This document shows, piece by piece, positions 1 to 8,956 of a stretch of DNA of 64,000 nt (position 1 is its first letter; the number at the start of each line of letters is the position of its first letter). The stretch lies in contig NC_050097.1 of the NCBI RefSeq assembly GCF_902167145.1, positions 39,230,095 to 39,294,094 of the forward strand, read 5' to 3'. The notes under the pieces were generated by a model. The model made no database searches, was not told where the DNA came from, and saw only the letters and a list, made by a program, of their open reading frames with translations. This DNA is from Zea mays (Eukaryota; Streptophyta; Magnoliopsida; Poales; Poaceae). Position numbers and translations under genes: made by a program.

Positions 1-53
1 ATCCTATGGCTTTTTCTCAGCATCTGCAGGCAGTGTAGCTTCAGTAAATTTGT
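1..53. other. Junction sequence beyond the kinase homology
   Basis: Kinase similarity stops at about base 54. The remaining bases to the window edge read (minus strand) through about 17 unrelated residues and then a stop. This could be intron, a second captured fragment or Helitron filler. No Helitron 3' CTRR end with preceding hairpin is visible here. Confidence 0.4.
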
Positions 54-480
54 TTGTCGCCGAGAGGCCGAAGTCGGAGACCTTGAGGTCGCCGCGCTCG
101 TCGACGAGGAGATTCTCGGGCTTGAGGTTGCAGTGGAAGACGCCGTGGGCGTGGCAGAAGCCGATGGCGGAGATGAGCTACTGGAAGTACCTGCGCGCGG
201 TGTCCTCCTTGAGGCGGCCCTTGGCAACGCACGCGAAGAGCTCCCCGCTGCGGACGAACTCCATGGCGAAGTAGATCTTGGACCTGGTGGCCATGACCTC
301 GAAGAGGCGGACGATGTTGGGGCGGCGCATGCGGCGGAGGATGGCGATCTCGCGCTTGATGTGTAGGACGAGGCCATTGCGTAGGGCCTTCTCCTTGTCG
401 AGCACCTTGATGGCGATGGTCTCGCCGGTGTCGTCGGCATGGCGGGCGTGGTACACCTTGGCGAAGGTGCCGTGGGCGAG
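54..480 (-). pseudogene. CIPK-type protein kinase fragment, catalytic core, inactivated
   Basis: Continuation of the kinase domain on the minus strand: [11 protein letters not shown] (glycine loop), the lysine in [10 protein letters not shown], the helix-C glutamate in [11 protein letters not shown], and [15 protein letters not shown]. Then come an in-frame TAG at 178-180 just after RRYFQ, the catalytic loop and SDFGLSA. The order and spacing are those of CIPK/SnRK3 kinases. It is dead on sequence: the expected HRD of the catalytic loop reads HCN, so the catalytic Asp is lost, and a CAG codon has become TAG. Homology ends near base 54; the next residues (minus strand, [13 protein letters not shown]) are not kinase, which suggests a capture junction. 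The C-terminal kinase lobe, NAF and PPI parts are absent from the window. Confidence 0.85.
476..480. repeat. Target-site duplication GCGAG, left copy
   Basis: Identical to 8671-8675 on the other side of the element; removing one copy plus the element restores the CIPK frame. Confidence 0.95.
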
Positions 481-1160
481 TGAAAGTTCCCTTTGACCCG
501 GGAACAGGATCTGGATGTCGCCTAGAGGGGGGGGGTGAATAGGCGAATAAAACTTATTACTTTAAAACTTAAATTCTTACTCTACTCGAAGACTTAGTAC
601 GCAGTGGAGTGAGAAGACTCTTCGAGTAGGTTGCAGCGGAATCAGAGATCCTGTCTCAAAAATGTCCTGCACTCAAATAAAGCTTATACCACAGATAAGT
701 ATTGAAGTGCAGATATAAAGACGAGTGAGACAGAGAGTCAGGGTACAATACAGAACAGAGCACACAGACGCAAGGATTTATCCCGAGGTTCGGCCAAGCC
801 TGAAATGCTTGCCTAGTCCTCGTTGGAGTTAGCCACACCTGGGCTTGGAGTCTATTTCAACTCCTTCCTCCGTTTGCTCAGATCTGTCAGTATGACAGAT
901 AGAGCCTTTCACTATTGAGTGGGGTTACAACAGAACCGCGGCTGCTTACAAACTTCTTGGCAGCACCCCGGTAGAGTAACGATACGCCCAAGACCTTGCT
1001 CTAGCTCTTTGCAGCACTATTCCTCTCTCTAAAGACTTATAGCTGTGCCTTCTACACAAACTATAGAGTTACACACAAGAGGGAGAGCGAGAATTGATTC
1101 CAGTGAAGTCTACACTTGTTGGCTGCTCTTGTGTTTTTCTTGGAGGCGCCTAGGAGTCCC

Positions 1161-1168
1161 TTTTATAG
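1161..1168 (-). promoter_or_regulatory. LTR TATA box (candidate)
   Basis: The minus strand reads CTATAAAAGG. It is placed in the LTR just after the palindrome array in the direction of transcription. The partner site in the 5' LTR, which would drive the element, is 7404-7411. Confidence 0.5.
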
Positions 1169-1234
1169 ACCCAAGGGGCCTAGGAGCCGTTGGACTTCAT
1201 TTGGAAGGCAATATCAGCTTTCTGTCGGGTGGTG

Positions 1235-1585
1235 CACCGGACAGTCCGGTGCACACCGGACACTGTCCGGTGCCCGATTTCTTTCCTTCTGTGTTGAAGC
1301 CGACCGTTGGCAGTCTTGGAGCCGTTGGCGCACCGGACATGTCCGGTGCACACCGGACAGTCCGGTGCCTCCATCTAGCCGTTGGCTCGGCCACGTGTTC
1401 CGCGCAGATCGCGCGGCCGACCGTTGGCCCGGCCGACCGTTGGCTCACCGGACAGTCCGGTGCACACCGGACAGTCCGGTGAATTATAGTCGTACGTCGC
1501 CGGTGAATTCCCGAGAGCGACCAGTTTGCTCGAGTTCAGCCTGGCGCACCGGACACTGTCCGGTGCACCACCGGACAGTCCGGTG
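1235..1585. repeat. Array of CACCGGACAGTCCGGTG-type palindromes
   Basis: Four pairs of near-perfect palindromes (core CCGGAC...GTCCGG, with spacers A, ACT or AT). Members of a pair are about 20 bp apart and pairs are roughly 100 bp apart. Identical layout in the partner LTR. Palindromes of this type are reported from LTRs of maize Sireviruses; the function is unknown. Confidence 0.9.
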
Positions 1586-2427
1586 TGCCAGACTGAGCTG
1601 CCTTGGCTGTACATAGCCAAGCCCTTTGCACCTCTCTTCTTTTCTTCTTCTTTCTGTTTCTAACACTTAGACAAGTATATTAGTCCACAAAACCAATGTA
1701 CTAAGTATAGAAACATACCTTCTCTTAATCATTAAATCTATAGTATTCCACATGCTTGAGCTTTGATGTTGGACTCATAAATCATCAAGTCGGCTTGTCT
1801 TGATCTAGATTGACATTACTTGGCTCCAACATCCTGTAAAGGTCACATAGAACATCTCCAAACATAGGAACAACCCAAACTAAAGATCAAGGTGAACTTA
1901 GCTCTTTTGGGCTGCTTCCAGTTCTGGTTTTGACACTTGTTCTCCTTCTAGTGACCTTGATCTCCTTCTTAGAGCTTGTTCTTGAGCCTTATGACTTACA
2001 CCACATAACTGTAGCTGTTACCTCATTGGCTGTAAGTCACGTTCTTATGTAGTGATCCTTGATGTGCCGTAGCTGTTCTCAACTCGATCACCCTTGACTT
2101 TGCAAGCCTTCTTCTTCACCCTTGGCTTTGGGTTCCTCAGCCTCCTTGACCTTCTCCCGTGCACTTGGTACCTCGAAGCTCTTCTTGCCTCCGTCCTTGG
2201 CTTGATCAGTTGTCTCCGAGCTACGCACCCGAGTCTCACTTTTGCAATGTCCATCTTACTAGTGATGTCCATTATGTATCCATAATCCAGTTCTTGGACC
2301 ATCACATTTGTTCACTTGTGTTGAACCCTGTAGACTTTACTTTAAGCACCTGTTCAACACTTAGTACACTTGTTAGTCCTTTAATTGAGTTGTCATCCAA
2401 ACACCAAAACTCACAAGAGAGCTTTCA

Positions 2428-2444
2428 ATCTCCCCCTTTTTGGT
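2428..2444 (-). promoter_or_regulatory. Polypurine tract next to 3' LTR
   Basis: The minus strand reads AAAAAGGGGGAGAT directly before the LTR start TGAAAG. It is the expected plus-strand DNA primer site of the element. Confidence 0.9.
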
Positions 2445-4807
2445 GATTGATGGCAACACAATTAAAGCTTACATAAGAATAAGATTTGAAGCACAAATTT
2501 TAATTCTAAGATTATAGAATGCTCCCCCTAAATAAGTGCTTACTTCAAAAACATAATTTTGGCCTCAGACGCCAATTTGCACATACTTAGGCAAATCGAA
2601 ACATTTCTACACCTGCACTTTTTAGTATGCATTGTGGCAAGAATCAAACCATGATGCTATAACACACAAATGCACATAATCAGAGTTAAACACCATTCAA
2701 AATAGTGGATATATCACAGGAATATCAACCTACCACTATTCATCATTAAGATACCAATTCAAACTAATACCAATTTAAACTAAGACACTAATTTAAGACA
2801 ATCTTAAAGCACCATTAACCACATGACTATCTATTACACTATAGAAGCCAAATACTTCATCGCAGCGGAAACACTAGTCCATATGAGCAACATTGCAAGA
2901 AACATGAATATCACACTTGGCAAAGGTCAAACTAACACATCACCCATTAGGATAAGCTTTCCTCTAAGGTTGAGATAAGCTTCACAAATTCTCCCCCTTT
3001 GACATCAAACACCAAAAAACATACTCAAGCAAGAACATATGATGATGTCAAGGGACAGCAGGGTGTTAAGGAGGAAAACGACTATCAAAACTCCCCCTTA
3101 CTTATTGAGCATATGCCCGATCAACATTTAGGCAAGATACATATATGCAAAAAGATTAATACTCCCTTTGTACCTTTACCATGTTGTAGTGTACTTCCCA
3201 TCTTGAAAATATCTGATCTCTCAAGAGCTTCTTCACACTTGTGCTTACTTTTTCTTGTTGCTAAGACACCAAACTTAGTTGCTCCGATACCATTATAGTA
3301 TTTGGCACAAGAAGAAACTTCCATTCTAATGATTATCAAAAGATGTCAATTGAAGTAGACTATCACGACTACTAATTGAAAGTTACCAATTGCAAAAGTT
3401 CATTTATTATCATAGCTCCATGATATTTAAGCATCTATTACCACCAGATATTATAGAGCATGAGCAATCTAAAGATATGCACTTACTCACAACTTGAGAT
3501 ACCAATTTCTTGACTTACAGAGGTACCCAAGTCCAGATTGCTCCATTTCTTGCTTATCTTCTCTTTTCCACCTAGAGACTATACAAGATCGCTTCACGAA
3601 ACAGTGAGTCTCAAAGGACACAAGTTATGTGTGCTCTCGCTCAAGTTGTGCATCAAGTATTTGAATGACTTGCACTTTGCACATTCTAGCTTCCTTAGAA
3701 CTAGAGGGGATCACAACATACCTTGGTCAAGGCATACTCTATCACTTTCATCACACAAGGATGCCAATTTGAATATCAATTGTAAAACCACTTAACACCA
3801 ATTTAAGGCTAAATGAAAGGTTGACTAAATTCAACAATGCATGCCTCAGTGGCACCTAAGCCAATTCAATATTCAAGGAAGTCTAACATTTACTCAACCT
3901 GTACATGCTTCATATTTAACTATCATTGCATATACCAATTCAAGATCAACACAATCATGTATATAAAGCGAAATATCTAAGCATGTCATGATTAAGAAGG
4001 TTTCTTAGGTGCACAAAAGAAACAGCATTTTAAAGGCATACATTACCTAAACCAAGATATTACCAATTGAAAGACAAGAAACACAGCTATGATCACTATC
4101 AATGGAACTTCAAGATATTCAATAAAATTGCACAGTTCCATTTTCCATACCTTTGCCTTTATGAGAGCACTTGTTATCACCAATTCAGGACTCCTTTTGC
4201 TCACACACCTCATAGCTCAAAAGGGCACGACATGGATTTGAAATTCACACAATACTAAACTAGGGTAATCATGTGAACATGCACTAAACAAAATGTCATA
4301 TTTGCACATAGCATGACTTACAAAAAGTTACAGGTTTATCCATATACACCAAGAGAGTTAATCATTGTGGATATAACAAATGAAATAGCTACCCATGAAT
4401 GATTCAAAAGATATATCCTATATAGCATCAGTCATGATTAAGCAAACATAATTATGATTCATTTAACACAGGCAATCATAAAGCATAACTACTCCAAAGA
4501 CAGGTAGCACAACAAGCCAACTTAAGAGCAATACTAAATTGCAATTATGTACTTAAAATACACGGGGTACCGTCCTTTGGAGAGCTAGCTGTAGATTCTC
4601 ATCAGAGTCCTTTTACTTGATTCACCAATAATGATTAAGGACCTATACACCTTATTTTACTTGAGATGAACATGGGATTAGTGTCTCACAATAATTCAAC
4701 CTTGGGACAATAAACACCAAAACAATTAACAGCTTAAGCATAGAGTTTTAGATAACCGTCTTAAGCTCTCCCATGGTCTCCAGTCCATCTCAAGTCACCT
4801 GCATGGT
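2428..4807 (-). other. Non-coding 3' region of the gag-only element with repeated polypurine tracts
   Basis: 2.4 kb of AT-rich DNA between the gag stop and the 3' LTR, where pol would follow gag in a complete Sirevirus. No open frame resembles pol or env. Additional G-rich purine runs (minus strand) lie near 2521-2529, 2989-3002 and 3091-3100. The multiple-PPT arrangement is a known Sirevirus property. Apart from these I see nothing recognisable. Confidence 0.7.
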
Positions 4808-6670
4808 CTAGTTAGCACAGTTTGGTACCCATCTCGAGATGGGTCCATAACGTTCATCTAAAAGGGCCTTTGGTACCCAAATAGCAGTTGTGCTAGTTCT
4901 AGGTGATCTCATTATAGATCTAGCACAAGTGTATGGTTTGGGTCTCCTAAGCGAATGAGATTGACACACATTCACTTCTTTAGGAATCTTACCTTTATAA
5001 CATACCTTTGATATATGACCCTGCTCACCACACTTGTAGCAGAAGCGTCGCTCAACCTGACATGACGCTTGTTGTTTGTCATTTTCCTTGGAGAGGGTCA
5101 TCTTGGAGGATGCACAACCTTGATTCTTCATGACCGGACATGAAGTGATAAAGTGGTCCTTATTGTTGCATCCAAAGCAACTTCTTGTCCCTTCATCCTT
5201 GTCTTTGTACGGACAGGATGCGATGAGGTGGCCTATCTCCTTGCATTTGAAACACCTCCTTTTTCCTCTTCCCTTTTTGTGCTTGAAGGACATGGAGAGA
5301 TGATTAGTACAAACAACATGACTAATTGAATTTTTACCTTTTTCCTCGTTCATGTTGATTTCTTCATTTATAGCTTTGGGAACATTCTTCTTGTTGAGCT
5401 TAACACTTGCCGCAGTTTTTCCTTTCTCAAGCTTCTTCACCACGCGCCCGTGGATATCTTGAGAGAGTTGAGCAATGTGTCTTCTCCTTAGCTGTCTTTG
5501 CTTCTTGTTCCCACGCAATTTTCTTTTTGATCCTGCAACTTGTTTCTCAAACAAAGATTGGCCTTTCTTGGGGCGGTGGAGGTCAGCACATGATAATATT
5601 TTGACCAATTGATTACTAGTGCAAGAATGAGGTTCATATGAGTTTAAACTAGTAATTACTACCTCATGAGCAATATCGAGCATGATATGATCATCAACTA
5701 GTTTACTATGAGAGTATGACAACATATCATACTTTTCACTAAGAGCAAGCTTTTCTAAATTCATTGTTTCTACTTGACTTCTAAGCATAGAATTTTTAGT
5801 TTTAAGTTGAGCAACATTAGATAGAGCGTCATAATTATTACTTTGCTCAATTAACATTGAATCATACCGTTGGACCAAGACATCATGAGAGCACCTCAGC
5901 TCCTCATGTTCTTTGGTCATCTTCTTCAGGCTGTTGTTTGATTTGATGAGAGTCTCCTCTAGCCTGAGAAGCGTCTCGCCTTGTTCCTTGTTCCTTCTCA
6001 ACAACTTAACCACGAGAGCTTTGTCCGCTTTGTTGAGATGGTTGTAGAAACGGCGAATCTCCTCTTCTTCCACATCATCGGTCTCGTTTTCCCTGTCATT
6101 ATTATTAGTGGAAGCAATACAGAAAAATGTACCTTGTGGTGATGAAGACTCATCCTTGCTATCATCCTCATATTCCTCCTCATCATCGCTTTCGTCTCCA
6201 CTATCATTGTTAGCAATAAGACATTTATAACTAGTGGAAGACAAACCTGTCGGTGAGGTGGATTCATCGTTTGGTTGCCATCGTTTTTCTTCTCCCTTTG
6301 AAAGGTTAGTACCACAAGCAACATAGGGAGTAGAAGTAGTACAATTTGCCACACAATATTTTACTTTAATTCTATTCCATAAATCATGAGCATCAATAAT
6401 TAAATCATTATCACTACTCATGATGGCAAAATAAGCACCTCTAGAAAGAGAATCAACTAAGATGCTGCAAGCACGGTGATTTAGAGAAAAACATCTTAGT
6501 TCATCATTAGAGGGATTTTTACTAATATTAGATGGAAAAATACTTCTACTAAAGATCTGTCTCAAATCAGAATCAGCACTCATGAAAGCATTATAAATAG
6601 AGACAGACCAAGATTTGTAATTAGAGCCATCGCCTAAAAGAATTTCTACAGTTACCTCTTGTGATGACAT
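4808..6670 (-). CDS. gag: Sirevirus-type Gag protein
   Basis: Structural Gag that would form the particle packaging element RNA. Residues 1-120 carry the Copia gag opening, with GDGSNYKSWSVSIYNAF near residue 13-30 and DLWNRIKVKY near 98. An acidic stretch follows (about 155-205). Residues about 215-350 are a long, Leu/Glu-rich, probably coiled-coil segment. A Lys/Arg-rich block (about 375-420) precedes three zinc knuckles: CFKCKEIGHLIASC near 470, CFGCNNKDHFITSC near 497 and CYKCGEQGHISKVC near 543. The C-terminus (AIWVPKALLDERYG...) is the point where Sirevirus gag normally runs on into protease, but here a stop follows and no pol exists. The 620-residue frame is undamaged, consistent with recent mobility. 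The start is the first ATG after the PBS. Confidence 0.92.
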   Translation of the reverse strand: MSSQEVTVEILLGDGSNYKSWSVSIYNAFMSADSDLRQIFSRSIFPSNISKNPSNDELRCFSLNHRACSILVDSLSRGAYFAIMSSDNDLIIDAHDLWNRIKVKYCVANCTTSTPYVACGTNLSKGEEKRWQPNDESTSPTGLSSTSYKCLIANNDSGDESDDEEEYEDDSKDESSSPQGTFFCIASTNNNDRENETDDVEEEEIRRFYNHLNKADKALVVKLLRRNKEQGETLLRLEETLIKSNNSLKKMTKEHEELRCSHDVLVQRYDSMLIEQSNNYDALSNVAQLKTKNSMLRSQVETMNLEKLALSEKYDMLSYSHSKLVDDHIMLDIAHEVVITSLNSYEPHSCTSNQLVKILSCADLHRPKKGQSLFEKQVAGSKRKLRGNKKQRQLRRRHIAQLSQDIHGRVVKKLEKGKTAASVKLNKKNVPKAINEEINMNEEKGKNSISHVVCTNHLSMSFKHKKGRGKRRCFKCKEIGHLIASCPYKDKDEGTRSCFGCNNKDHFITSCPVMKNQGCASSKMTLSKENDKQQASCQVERRFCYKCGEQGHISKVCYKGKIPKEVNVCQSHSLRRPKPYTCARSIMRSPRTSTTAIWVPKALLDERYGPISRWVPNCAN

Positions 6671-6705
6671 CGTTATCTCCGGGCGGCTAAGCCCACACTG
6701 GAGAG

Positions 6706-6722
6706 GCCTAGCTCTGATACCA
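6706..6722 (-). promoter_or_regulatory. Primer-binding site, initiator tRNA-Met type
   Basis: The minus strand reads TGGTATCAGAGCTAGGCC starting at 6722, two bases past the end of the 5' LTR. The first 12 bases match the usual plant initiator-Met PBS. Confidence 0.93.
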
Positions 6723-7403
6723 ATTGAAAGTTCCCTTTGACCCGGGAACAGGATCTGGATGTCGCCTAGAGGGGGGGGTGAATAGGCGAATAAAACTTAT
6801 TACTTTAAAACTTAAATTCTTACTCTACTCGAAGACTTAGTACGCAGTGGAGTGAGAAGACTCTTCGAGTAGGTTGCAGCGGAATCAGAGATCCTGTCTC
6901 AAAAATGTCCTGCACTCAAATAAAGCTTATACCACAGATAAGTATTGAAGTGCAGATATAAAGACGAGTGAGACAGAGAGTCAGGGTACAATACAGAACA
7001 GAGCACACAGACGCAAGGATTTATCCCGAGGTTCGGCCAAGCCTGAAATGCTTGCCTAGTCCTCGTTGGAGTTAGCCACACCTGGGCTTGGAGTCTATTT
7101 CAATTCCTTCCTCCGTTTGCTCAGATCTGTCAGTATGACAGATAGAGCCTTTCACTATTGAGTGGGGTTACAACAGAACCGCGGCTGCTTACAAACTTCT
7201 TGGCAGCACCCCGGTAGAGTAACGATACGCCCAAGACCTTGCTCTAGCTCTTTGCAGCACTATTCCTCTCTCTAAAGACTTATAGCTGTGCCTTCTACAC
7301 AAACTATAGAGTTACACACAAGAGGGAGAGCGAGAATTGATTCCAGTGAAGTCTACACTTGTTGGCTGCTCTTGTGTTTTTCTTGGAGGCGCCTAGGAGT
7401 CCC

Positions 7404-7411
7404 TTTTATAG
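7404..7411 (-). promoter_or_regulatory. TATA box of the gag-only element (candidate)
   Basis: The minus strand reads CTATAAAAGG, about 700 bp upstream of the PBS, so the transcript leader would be long. Position and sequence are conserved in both LTRs. Confidence 0.5.
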
Positions 7412-7477
7412 ACCCAAGGGGCCTAGGAGCCGTTGGACTTCATTTGGAAGGCAATATCAGCTTTCTGTCGGGTGGTG

Positions 7478-7828
7478 CACCGGACAGTCCGGTGCACACC
7501 GGACACTGTCCGGTGCCCGATTTCTTTCCTTCTGTGTCGAAGCCGACCGTTGGCAGTCTTGGAGCCGTTGGCGCACCGGACATGTCCGGTGCACACCGGA
7601 CAGTCCGGTGCCTCCATCTAGCCGTTGGCTCGGCCACGTGTTCCGCGCAGATCGCGCGGCCGACCGTTGGCCCGGCCGACCGTTGGCTCACCGGACAGTC
7701 CGGTGCACACTGGACAGTCCGGTGAATTATAGCCGTACGTCGCCGGTGAATTCCCGAGAGCGACCAGTTTGCTCGAGTTCAGCCTGGCGCACCGGACACT
7801 GTCCGGTGCACCACCGGACAGTCCGGTG
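7478..7828. repeat. Palindrome array, 5' LTR copy
   Basis: Same eight-palindrome layout as 1235-1585, with one diverged arm near 7705-7713. Confidence 0.9.
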
Positions 7829-8670
7829 TGCCAGACTGAGCTGCCTTGGCTGTACATAGCCAAGCCCTTTGCACCTCTCTTCTTTTCTTCTTCTTTCTGT
7901 TTCTAACACTTAGACAAGTATATTAGTCCACAAAACCAATGTACTAAGTATAGAAACATACCTTCTCTTAATCATTAAATCTATAGTATTCCACATGCTT
8001 GAGCTTTGATGTTGGACTCATAAATCATCAAGTCGGCTTGTCTTGATCTAGATTGACATTACTTGGCTCCAACATCCTGTAAAGGTCACATAGAACATCT
8101 CCAAACATAGGAACAACCCAAACTAAAGATCAAGGTGAACTTAGCTCTTTTGGGCTGCTTCCAGTTCTGGTTTTGACACTTGTTCTCCTTCTAGTGACCT
8201 TGATCTCCTTCTTAGAGCTTGTTCTTGAGCCTTATGACTTACACCACATAACTGTAGCTGTTACCTCATTGGCTGTAAGTCACGTTCTTATGTAGTGATC
8301 CTTGATGTGCCGTAGCTGTTCTCAACTCGATCACCCTTGACTTTGCAAGCCTTCTTCTTCACCCTTGGCTTTGGGTTCCTCAGCCTCCTTGACCTTCTCC
8401 CGTGCACTTGGTACCTCGAAGCTCTTCTTGCCTCAGTCCTTGGCTTGATCAGTTGTCTCCGAGCTACGCACCCGAGTCTCACTTTTGCAATGTCCATCTT
8501 ACTAGTGATGTCCATTATGTATTCATAATCCAGTTCTTGGACCATCACATTTGTTCACTTGTGTTGAACCCTGTAGACTTTACTTTAAGCACCTGTTCAA
8601 CACTTAGTACACTTGTTAGTCCTTTAATTGAGTTGTCATCCAAACACCAAAACTCACAAGAGAGCTTTCA

Positions 8671-8675
8671 GCGAG
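8671..8675. repeat. Target-site duplication GCGAG, right copy
   Basis: Partner of 476-480. Confidence 0.95.
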
Positions 8676-8795
8676 CAGGCGGCCCAGTTCGTAGCGCCCC
8701 AGCAGGAGGCCTCCGCTCTTGGTGGGCCCCAAGGAGGAGGCCGGCCGTCGGGACTGCGGCGACGCATCCCACGACGGCGTTGGGGTGGCGGCCAT
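8671..8795 (-). pseudogene. CIPK-type (SnRK3) protein kinase fragment, N-terminal part
   Basis: On the minus strand ATG at 8795 opens a frame of about 41 residues ending in LGRYELGRLLA, the conserved lead into the kinase glycine loop of CBL-interacting protein kinases. CIPKs are Ser/Thr kinases recruited to membranes by calcineurin-B-like calcium sensors. The N-terminus is rich in Pro/Ser and carries a GGLLLGRYELGRLL stretch. The frame stops at the edge of the retrotransposon inserted at 8670. Removing that element plus one GCGAG copy continues the same frame directly into the segment ending at 480. This fragment by itself has no catalytic residues. The start is the first ATG in frame. Confidence 0.8.
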
Positions 8796-8956
8796 CAGGT
8801 AGAGGAGGAGGTCAGGCACGCAGAGAAACGGAGCGGAAGGCCGAATGGCCGATTAGGGTTTAGGAAGCGAGGGCACCGGGGCGCGTGAGAGGAACGTGAT
8901 GGGTGGCCGGCCGACATTGGAGGGGGGGAGAAAGGGCGGCGCGATTGGATCGTGCG
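8796..8956 (-). other. Captured CIPK 5' UTR
   Basis: GC-rich leader immediately upstream (minus strand) of the first ATG of the kinase fragment. There is no upstream ATG in the kinase frame. It continues, after removal of the LTR element at 8957-33488, into 33494 and beyond. Bases 8952-8956 (GTGCG) are the left TSD copy of that element. Confidence 0.6.
8952..8956. repeat. Target-site duplication GTGCG, left copy
   Basis: Matches 33489-33493 exactly; it joins two GC-rich Helitron islands. Confidence 0.93.

Larger units (their letters stand above)
481..2427 (-). repeat. 3' LTR of the gag-only Sirevirus-like element
   Basis: 1947 bp, TGAAAG...CTTTCA on the plus strand, near-identical to 6725-8670. 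It contains a TATA-like box on the minus strand at 1161-1168 (TATAAAAG context) and a palindrome cluster at 1235-1585. On the right it is bordered by the polypurine tract, marking it as the 3' LTR. Open frames within it (for example 1045-1616) only read through the palindromes. Confidence 0.95.
481..8670 (-). mobile_element. Non-autonomous gag-only Sirevirus-like Copia retrotransposon, young
   Basis: Complete element: LTRs at 481-2427 and 6725-8670, TG...CA ends, a 5-bp TSD GCGAG (476-480 and 8671-8675), a PBS complementary to initiator tRNA-Met, a gag gene, and a polypurine tract next to the left LTR. All polarity signals point to the minus strand. There is no protease, integrase, RT or RNase H, so it must depend on proteins supplied by a relative. 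By eye the LTRs differ by about 6 substitutions and one G in a homopolymer, so the insertion is recent (roughly 0.1 My at the commonly used 1.3e-8 grass rate). LTR palindromes, multiple polypurine tracts and a long coiled-coil gag with zinc knuckles are Sirevirus traits. Confidence 0.92.
6725..8670 (-). repeat. 5' LTR of the gag-only Sirevirus-like element
   Basis: 1946 bp; promoter-bearing copy for this minus-strand element. The palindrome array at 7478-7828 and TATA candidate at 7404-7411 match the other LTR. One palindrome arm carries a C-to-T change (CACACTGGAC) absent from the 3' LTR. Confidence 0.95.

Noticed and set aside
1235..1585. CRISPR-like array of palindromic repeats
   Set aside because: Repeat units are irregular with unequal spacing and no unique spacers of constant length, and they sit in eukaryotic LTRs.
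1045..1616. Overlapping ORFs of 145-166 residues, with copies at 7288-7859
   Set aside because: They read through the LTR palindromes (repeating HRTVRC/PDSPV in several frames and both strands). No domain, and explained by repeat content.
6706..6722. tRNA gene
   Set aside because: The tRNA-like string is only the primer-binding site complementary to the tRNA 3' end; no cloverleaf. The same applies at 13178, 27286, 35776 and 41260.
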